Shown here one piece after another: positions 6,794-11,403 of a stretch of 11,403 nucleotides of DNA. Each line of letters opens with the position of its first letter. Position 1 is the first letter of the stretch. A program made the position numbers and the translations under genes. This stretch comes from an uncultured Clostridia bacterium (lineage in GTDB: Bacteria > Bacillota > Clostridia > Lachnospirales > Anaerotignaceae), in contig CATZIM010000033.1 of assembly GCA_958420075.1 (NCBI GenBank), forward strand, positions 1-11,403, in the 5' to 3' direction. The notes beneath the pieces are model-generated. The model did not search any database. It worked only from the letters and a program-made list of their open reading frames with translations, and was not told the DNA's origin.

Positions 6794-8122
6794 ATGCAAA
6801 ACGACATTTCCAAAGAATTTTCCCTTGGCGGATTGCTCCGTTTTACATTCCCCACCATCATTATGATGATGTTTGTGGCAACCTATATCATTGCGGACGG
6901 TATTTTCGTTTCCCGTTTTGTGGGAACGGCTGCTCTTTCTGCTATTAACATCGTTTATCCCCTCATCAACGTCATGTTGGGTGTGGGCATCATGCTGGGC
7001 ACCGGCGGCAGCGCCATCATCGGCAGGGAATTGGGTGCCGGCAAAGAAGATCTGGCAAGACGGCATTTTACATTATTAACACTCTTTGCCATTGCCATGG
7101 GTCTGATCCTTTCCCTGCTCTGCTTTGTATTCATTGAGCCCCTTTCCATTTTTCTGGGAGCTGATGAAGCCCTGTTGCCTTACTGTATCGACTACGGCAG
7201 AATCATGATGGCATTCTACTCCATCTCCGTGGTACAGGTGCTCTTTCAGGTATTCTTTGTTACCGCAGGCAAGCCAAAACTGGGACTGATTCTCAACGTT
7301 GCCAGCGGCATCAGCAACATCGTTTTTGACTATGTATTCATCGTTTTGATGGATATGGGCATCAAAGGTGCCGGCTGGGGAACGGTCACCAGTTTCCTCA
7401 TTGGCGGCATTCCGCCACTGATTTATTTTATGAAACCACGTTCCGTTCTGTATTTCGTAAAACCCGAATGGAACACGCAGGTTCTGCTCCACAGCATGAG
7501 CAACGGCGCATCTGAACTGATTACAAACATTTCCTCAGGTGTCACCACATACCTGTTCAATAAAGTTATGATGCAGATGATGGGACAGGACGGCGTCGCA
7601 GCCATCACCATCATCCTTTACGCAAAGTTCCTCTTTGCCTCTGCCTATATGGGCTTTTCCAATGGTGTGGCACCGGTATTCAGTTATCAGTACGGCAAGC
7701 GGAACCATGTCCAGCTGAAACGGCTGTTCAAAATGTCCATGGGTATCATATTGGTTTCCTCGGCAGTCATCAGCGTGCTTTCGTTCCTGCTGGCAGAGCC
7801 AACCATATTGGTATTCACCCCCAGAGAAAGTTCCACATTCACTCTCACACTGGATGGGTATAAAATCTGTGCATGGAACTTCCTGTTCTGCGGCGTGAAT
7901 ATCTTCGCTTCGGCATTTTTCACTGCCCTTTCCAACGGCGTGCTTTCCGCACTGATTTCTTCCCTGCGCACTTTCGTCTGCGTCAGCGGATGTATCCTGT
8001 TCCTGCCGAAATATCTTGACTTGTTAGGGGTATGGCTTGCCATTCCCGTGGCAGAAGTGCTGACCATCGTAGTCGCAATCATTCTGTTTGTAGGCGCAAG
8101 AAAAAAATATCAATATGCATAA
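6794..8122 (+). CDS. MATE family efflux transporter (multidrug/Na+ antiporter type)
   Basis: This inner-membrane protein of 442 residues matches the usual 12-helix MATE transporters, which export drugs or metabolites in exchange for Na+ or H+. It shows two pseudo-symmetric halves. The N-terminal half begins LLRFTFPTIIMMMFVATYIIADGIFVSRFVG (14-44), includes the GTGGSAIIGRELGAGK block (69-84) and the AGKPKLGLILNV segment (158-169). The second half starts around residue 230, with NGVAPVFSYQYGKRN at 290-304. The subfamily looks MepA-like, and the substrate cannot be read from sequence. ATG at 6794 has GAGG (6783-6786) seven bases upstream. No convincing promoter lies between the rqcH terminator and this start, so expression may be low or by read-through. 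It ends before a bidirectional terminator. Confidence 0.92.
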   Translation: MQNDISKEFSLGGLLRFTFPTIIMMMFVATYIIADGIFVSRFVGTAALSAINIVYPLINVMLGVGIMLGTGGSAIIGRELGAGKEDLARRHFTLLTLFAIAMGLILSLLCFVFIEPLSIFLGADEALLPYCIDYGRIMMAFYSISVVQVLFQVFFVTAGKPKLGLILNVASGISNIVFDYVFIVLMDMGIKGAGWGTVTSFLIGGIPPLIYFMKPRSVLYFVKPEWNTQVLLHSMSNGASELITNISSGVTTYLFNKVMMQMMGQDGVAAITIILYAKFLFASAYMGFSNGVAPVFSYQYGKRNHVQLKRLFKMSMGIILVSSAVISVLSFLLAEPTILVFTPRESSTFTLTLDGYKICAWNFLFCGVNIFASAFFTALSNGVLSALISSLRTFVCVSGCILFLPKYLDLLGVWLAIPVAEVLTIVVAIILFVGARKKYQYA

Positions 8123-8126
8123 AAAA

Positions 8127-8152
8127 GGGCTGTCTTCAAAAGAAAACAGACC
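8127..8152 (-). terminator. Weak hairpin with T-run on the minus strand after the MATE gene
   Basis: On the minus strand GGTCTGT (8152-8146) pairs with ACAGCCC (8133-8127), leaving one mismatch around a 12-base loop, and is followed by TTTTTT (8126-8121). It could be a back-up stop for transcription arriving from the 127-residue gene. The mismatch and short stem make it doubtful, and the stronger terminator 25 bases away may be sufficient. Confidence 0.3.
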
Positions 8153-8173
8153 TCGTAAAATCCATATAAAAAT

Positions 8174-8217
8174 AAGATAGCCGGAATCCCTAAATATAAA
8201 GGATTCCGGCTATTTTT
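8174..8217. terminator. Bidirectional terminator between MATE gene and the 127-residue gene
   Basis: A perfect 13-bp stem, ATAGCCGGAATCC (8177-8189) with its complement at 8201-8213, encloses an 11-base loop. It is extended by further A-T and G-T pairs, with TTTTGTTTT following on the plus strand. On the minus strand the stem is followed by CTTATTTTTAT. It therefore fits termination of the two convergent genes on either side. Confidence 0.85.
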
Positions 8218-8256
8218 GTTTTCTGATGGAGAAGTTCTCCAAATCTATCCTATTTT

Positions 8257-8640
8257 TTATGCCTGATATTCCTGATAAATCTTACCGAAAAAGTCGTCCA
8301 ATGCCTGTTTCATTTCCGCAAAGCCTTCAGGATGCTTAGAATGCCCCATGGCATGGATTTCTTCTCCTTCTTTGCCATAAGCATGGAACACCCAGCTATC
8401 TCCAGCACAGATACATGTTTCGATGTCATAAAATCCATCCCATGCTGCCGCGTTCTGTTCTTCCAGCAGTTTTGCCAGTTCCACAGCCAATTCCTGTGCA
8501 GGCTCACAGCGCAGGCTGCGTTCTTCCCCATCGTAGAGGTCAATGCCTACGTTTACACCTTTTTCATTGTCCAGACGATACCAAGCCATATATCCGTCAT
8601 TTCTGCCATAGCGAAAAGAAAAAGATTTGATTTCTTTCAT
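8257..8640 (-). CDS. Uncharacterised 127-residue acidic protein
   Basis: I do not recognise a named family. The protein is soluble-looking, acidic and without signal peptide or membrane segment. It begins MKEIKSFSFRYGRNDGYMAWYRL and has an alternating beta-like N-terminal half, a helix around 47-62 (PAQELAVELAKLLEEQ), WDGFYDIE (67-74), GDSWVFHAYGKEG (80-92), GHSKHPEGF (99-107) and a C-terminal helix (MKQALDDFFGKIYQEY). The order W-x-G-F, a glycine-aspartate turn, then G-x-x-x-x-P-x-x-F resembles small clostridial proteins of unknown function that I recall; this is not verified. ATG at 8638-8640 has GGAGGAGG (8648-8655) seven bases upstream. The gene follows rny on the same strand but lies beyond the rny terminator. 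The start signals and codon use make it a real gene. Confidence 0.8.
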   Translation of the reverse strand: MKEIKSFSFRYGRNDGYMAWYRLDNEKGVNVGIDLYDGEERSLRCEPAQELAVELAKLLEEQNAAAWDGFYDIETCICAGDSWVFHAYGKEGEEIHAMGHSKHPEGFAEMKQALDDFFGKIYQEYQA

Positions 8641-8659
8641 TACGTTTCCTCCTCCGTGT

Positions 8660-8694
8660 AAAAAGAAAGGGCATCTCGTTTGGAGATACCCTTT
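8660..8694 (-). terminator. Rho-independent terminator of rny
   Basis: On the minus strand AAAGGG (8694-8689) and ATCTC-type pairs form a stem with GAGAT and CCCTTT (8677-8666), one A-C mismatch and a 5-base loop, followed by TTTCTTTTT. It begins a few bases after the rny stop (8700-8702). Its T-tract ends only about five bases before the ribosome binding site of the next gene, so it separates rny from that gene or attenuates read-through into it. Confidence 0.75.
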
Positions 8695-8699
8695 TTGGT

Positions 8700-10259
8700 T
8701 TATTTTGCGTATTCTACTGCTCTTGTTTCTCGAATCAAATTTACTTTGATCTGTCCCGGATATTCCAGTTCTTCCTCGATCTTCTTAGCAATGTCTCTTG
8801 CCAACAAGGTCATGCCGTCATCACTGACGTCTTCCGGAACTATAACAATCCGCAATTCACGACCAGCCTGAATTGCGAAAGATTTTTCAACGCCTTTGAA
8901 ATTATCTGCAATTTCTTCCAGCTTCTGCAGACGTTTGATGTAGGATTCCAGAGTTTCTCTTCTTGCACCGGGTCTTGCCGCAGAAATGGCATCTGCTGCC
9001 TGTACCAGTACTGCAATGATGCTCTGAGGTTCCACGTCGCCATGATGGGCTTCCACCGCATTGATGACAGTGTGGTTTTCCTTGTAGCGTTTCAGCAGAC
9101 CTACACCGATGCTGACATGAGAACCTTCCATTTCGTGGTCCACACTCTTGCCGATATCGTGAAGCAGACCAGCGCGTTTTGCCATATTCACATCAACGCC
9201 CAATTCCGCAGCCATCAGCCCAGCCAGATGGGATACTTCGATGGAGTGTTTCAATACGTTCTGACCGTAGCTGGTTCTGTATTTGAGTTTGCCCAGCAGG
9301 CGAACCAGTTCAGGATGCAGTCCGTTGACACCTGTATCAAATGTTGCAGCTTCGCCTTCCTCGCGAATGGTGACTTCCACTTCTTTCTTGGCTTTTTCCA
9401 CCATTTCTTCAATACGGGAAGGATGCACACGCCCGTCCACAATGAGTTTTTCCAGTGCGATTCTGGCAATCTCTCTGCGGATAGGGTCGAAGCCGGAAAG
9501 AATAACCGCTTCTGGTGTATCGTCAATGATCAGGTCGATACCTGTCAGTGTTTCCAGTGCGCGGATGTTTCTGCCTTCACGACCGATGATACGGCCTTTC
9601 ATTTCATCATTAGGCAGCTGTACCACAGATACTGTGGTTTCTGCCACATGATCCACAGCACATCTCTGGATGGCATTGGCAACGATTTCTCTGGAGCGTT
9701 TGTCCGCTTCCATTTTTGCCTTGCTTTCGATTTCCTTGATCATCAGTGTTGCTTCATGCTTCACATCTGTTTCCACCATAGCCAGAATGTAATTCTTTGC
9801 TTCTTCGGTGGTCAGACCGGAAATACGTTCCAGTTCCTGCAGCTGTTTTTCACGCAGTTCTTTCGCTTCTTCTTTCTGTCTTTCCAGATCCTCCAGTTTT
9901 CTGGACATCTGTTCTTCCTTGCGTTCCAAAGACTCTGTCTTTCTGTCCAGAGCTTCTTCCTTCTGGAACAAACGTCTTTCATTTCTCTGCAGTTCGTTTC
10001 TTCTGTCACGAACTTCTTTTTCCAGTTCATTTTTTGTTCTGATACTGTCTTCTTTGGCCTCCAAGAGGATTTCTTTCTTTCTTGCCTCTGCATCTTTTAC
10101 GGCCTCGTCCACGATTTTATTGGCACGGTCTTCCGCCACGCCCACCTTCGCTTCCGCGATACGCTTTCTGTAAAAAATTCCGACAATCATCCCCAGAAGG
10201 AGTCCGATCACAGCACAGATAATACTTATCGGTTCTATGAAAAACACCTCCTTATTCAA
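8700..10259 (-). CDS. rny: Ribonuclease Y
   Basis: RNase Y is the membrane-anchored endoribonuclease that initiates bulk mRNA decay in many Firmicutes. Numbering from the outermost start, a single membrane helix (about 10-29) is followed by RKRIAEAK and a long charged coiled coil (about 32-205). A KH RNA-binding domain has [12 protein letters not shown] (222-233), and an HD hydrolase domain shows H337, LLHDIGK with H367-D368, AHHGD (404-408) and D423. At about 512-519 residues it has the family's normal length. The coordinate given uses the outermost conventional start, TTG at 10257-10259, which has no ribosome binding site. A full AAGGAGG (10247-10253) sits inside this reading frame. Eight bases beyond it is ATA (10236-10238), giving [10 protein letters not shown], which fits the family N-terminus better and leaves 512 residues. 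Family assignment is certain; the exact start is not. Confidence 0.96.
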   Translation of the reverse strand: MNKEVFFIEPISIICAVIGLLLGMIVGIFYRKRIAEAKVGVAEDRANKIVDEAVKDAEARKKEILLEAKEDSIRTKNELEKEVRDRRNELQRNERRLFQKEEALDRKTESLERKEEQMSRKLEDLERQKEEAKELREKQLQELERISGLTTEEAKNYILAMVETDVKHEATLMIKEIESKAKMEADKRSREIVANAIQRCAVDHVAETTVSVVQLPNDEMKGRIIGREGRNIRALETLTGIDLIIDDTPEAVILSGFDPIRREIARIALEKLIVDGRVHPSRIEEMVEKAKKEVEVTIREEGEAATFDTGVNGLHPELVRLLGKLKYRTSYGQNVLKHSIEVSHLAGLMAAELGVDVNMAKRAGLLHDIGKSVDHEMEGSHVSIGVGLLKRYKENHTVINAVEAHHGDVEPQSIIAVLVQAADAISAARPGARRETLESYIKRLQKLEEIADNFKGVEKSFAIQAGRELRIVIVPEDVSDDGMTLLARDIAKKIEEELEYPGQIKVNLIRETRAVEYAK

Positions 10260-10318
10260 TTTTCAAAGTACATTTATGATTTCACATAGCCATAAGCAGT
10301 GCATAATACACCTTTTTT

Positions 10319-10347
10319 ATTTTATAGCTTTTTTGCATATGTGTCAA
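10319..10347 (-). promoter_or_regulatory. Strong promoter of rny
   Basis: On the minus strand a perfect -35 box TTGACA (10342-10347) is separated by 17 bases from TAAAAT (10319-10324, 5 of 6 matches). The predicted start is near 10312, so the leader is about 75 bases to the ATA codon. This is the strongest-looking promoter in the window, consistent with rny being transcribed alone between two terminators. Confidence 0.8.
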
Positions 10348-10382
10348 GACAGTTTTCGTCTTTTTGCCAAGGCCCTCTCGTG

Positions 10383-10408
10383 AAAAAAGCCGAAAAACAA
10401 GGCTTTTT
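10383..10408 (-). terminator. Rho-independent terminator of the RNase E/G gene
   Basis: AAAAAGCC (10408-10401) and GGCTTTTT (10391-10384) on the minus strand form an 8-bp stem with a 9-base loop, continuing into TTTTTT. It lies about 30 bases after the stop codon at 10441-10443 and upstream of the rny promoter, so the two genes are separate transcription units. Confidence 0.75.
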
Positions 10409-10440
10409 CCTATTATTTCTTGCCAGAATTGCATGAAAAA

Positions 10441-11403
10441 TCACGAATTTTGCGTATGCTTTGTTTCCATCCGCACGATTTCAAATTCACCAAAAGCAGC
10501 GTGGGCAACGCTTTCTGTCAGCACTTCGCCGCCGTAAACGCGTGTCATTTCCTCCGCAAATCCATTGGAGAGATACACCTGCAGCAGTCTGGCATCGGCT
10601 TTTACCAGAACTTTCCGGCAGATGGTTCCTGCAAAAATGGTCTTTGTTTCCCTGCGCATTTTCGCCGCCGTCCAATCCACAGAAAATACCCGTCCGCTGC
10701 CTTCACAGCTGCGGCAGTTGGTAGTGGTTTGCTTCAACAAAGAAGGCTTTGTTTTCTTTCTGGTGACCTGCATCAGACCCAGTTCCGTCATACCAACCAC
10801 AACGGTTTTCACCCGGTCTTTTTCCACTGCCGCCTTCAATGTTTTGGTCAGAATATTCCGGCTCTCCTCCTGCACCATATCAATGAAGTCAATGATGATG
10901 ATGCCGGACAAGTTCCGCAGACGCATTTGTTTCGCCGCTTCTTCCGCCGCTTCCAGATTGGTTTTCAATATCATTTTTTCCAGATCGCCACGCCCTGCGG
11001 CTTTGGCGGAATTGACGTCAATGACCACACAGGCTTCCGTTTCCTCAATGACCAGATAACCGCCGCTTTTGAGCCATACTTTCTGAGAAAGGGCTTTTTC
11101 CAATTTGCTTTCCGCATAAAAAGAAGCAAACAGTGGTGTTTTTTCTTCATATAACTCTAACTTCGGCTGTCCTTCCCCAGAGAAATCCCCTGTTGCAGCC
11201 AGCAATTCATAAGTTTCTTTGTCATTGACCACAACGCTGTCCAGGTCAGTGCTGTAAAAATCCCTTGCGGCTTTCAGCACTGGGATATTTTCCTGCCAAA
11301 GCAATGCAGGGGTTTTCCGATATTCTGCCTGCTTTACACTCTGCCATTTCTGCAGCAGGCTTTCCAGTTCCTTCTGAAATTCCCCTTTACTTCTTCCTGC
11401 CCC
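10441..11403 (-). CDS. rng: Ribonuclease E/G family protein, C-terminal 320 residues (5' end outside window)
   Basis: RNase E/G enzymes cut single-stranded, 5'-monophosphorylated RNA in rRNA maturation and mRNA turnover. The reading frame stays open to the window edge, so the first methionine-like codon at 11304 is not the start. The visible part begins GAGRSKGEFQKELESLL. It contains the DNase I-like catalytic core: YLVIEETEACVVIDVNSAKA, with the metal-binding aspartate at visible residue 129, and GIIIIDFIDM, with the second aspartate at 172. The zinc-link cysteines are NCRSCEGSG (230 and 233), and a small C-terminal domain ends KHTQNS. The missing 5' part should carry the S1 domain. In many Clostridia this gene precedes rplU-rpmA; here it ends at a terminator and is followed by rny. 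The length suggests RNase G rather than a full RNase E with a scaffold tail. Confidence 0.93.
   Translation of the reverse strand, partial: GAGRSKGEFQKELESLLQKWQSVKQAEYRKTPALLWQENIPVLKAARDFYSTDLDSVVVNDKETYELLAATGDFSGEGQPKLELYEEKTPLFASFYAESKLEKALSQKVWLKSGGYLVIEETEACVVIDVNSAKAAGRGDLEKMILKTNLEAAEEAAKQMRLRNLSGIIIIDFIDMVQEESRNILTKTLKAAVEKDRVKTVVVGMTELGLMQVTRKKTKPSLLKQTTTNCRSCEGSGRVFSVDWTAAKMRRETKTIFAGTICRKVLVKADARLLQVYLSNGFAEEMTRVYGGEVLTESVAHAAFGEFEIVRMETKHTQNS

Noticed and set aside
9042..10289. A 415-codon open frame antisense to rny, rich in F, C and H
   Set aside because: It is the reverse shadow of the long coiled-coil and KH-HD coding sequence. Its composition is unlike any real protein, and rny itself is unmistakable.
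10263..10304. A 13-codon upstream frame (MHCLWLCEIINVL) in the rny leader, preceded by AAGG
   Set aside because: The predicted transcript start (about 10312) would fall within the AAGG, leaving no usable ribosome binding site. Its composition suggests no clear attenuator logic.
11302..11304. TTG at 11304 as the start of the RNase E/G gene
   Set aside because: The frame is open upstream to the window edge and encodes family-like sequence (GEFQKELESLLQKW), so the gene is cut by the window, not started here.
1..11403. A previously undescribed multi-gene system such as a defence or mobile island
   Set aside because: Gene content, strand layout and base composition are those of conserved housekeeping chromosome. 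There are no integrases, direct repeats, tRNA junctions or clusters of unknown genes beyond one 127-residue protein and one 12-codon fragment.

Overview
The window looks like core chromosome of a low-to-mid GC Firmicute of class Clostridia, possibly Lachnospirales-like; the genus cannot be fixed from the sequence. The evidence is strong AGGAGG ribosome binding sites, sigma-A type promoters, a recognisable yicC-remA-gmk-rpoZ-priA gene order, RNase Y and a bacterial RqcH protein. I see no phage, plasmid, insertion sequence, CRISPR array, tRNA or rRNA, and no obvious defence or biosynthetic cassette.

Left part (1-4809, minus strand): one promoter drives yicC (YloC-type RNase), remA (DNA-binding regulator), gmk (guanylate kinase), rpoZ (RNA polymerase omega) and priA (restart helicase). 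The first four genes are packed with overlaps or gaps of a few bases. A 93-base spacer before priA can fold into two competing helices, one of which covers the priA ribosome binding site. coaBC, which in Bacillus subtilis lies between rpoZ and priA, is absent here. Past priA a new promoter, lying in the 3' end of priA and just beyond it, reads into an unidentified gene of which only 12 codons are inside the window.

Middle part (4810-8216, plus strand): rqcH, divergent from the yicC operon, encodes the NFACT-family protein that rescues stalled 50S subunits by alanine tailing. It ends at a strong terminator and is followed by a MATE-family efflux transporter. The MATE gene converges on a minus-strand gene for a 127-residue protein of unknown function, with a bidirectional terminator between them.

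Right part (8257-11403, minus strand): the 127-residue gene lies directly downstream of the rny terminator. rny (RNase Y) has its own near-consensus promoter and an ambiguous start: the best-placed ribosome binding site points to an ATA codon. Upstream of it is the C-terminal 320 residues of an RNase E/G-family protein, ending in its own terminator; its 5' end lies outside the window.

The functional theme is RNA handling and translation quality control (YicC, RNase Y, RNase E/G, RqcH) beside nucleotide supply (Gmk), transcription (RpoZ, RemA) and replication restart (PriA). Most of this is ordinary. The observations most worth checking are the priA leader fold, the rny start codon, the residue changes in PriA (DECH box) and RqcH (E97-R98), and the two unidentified genes.
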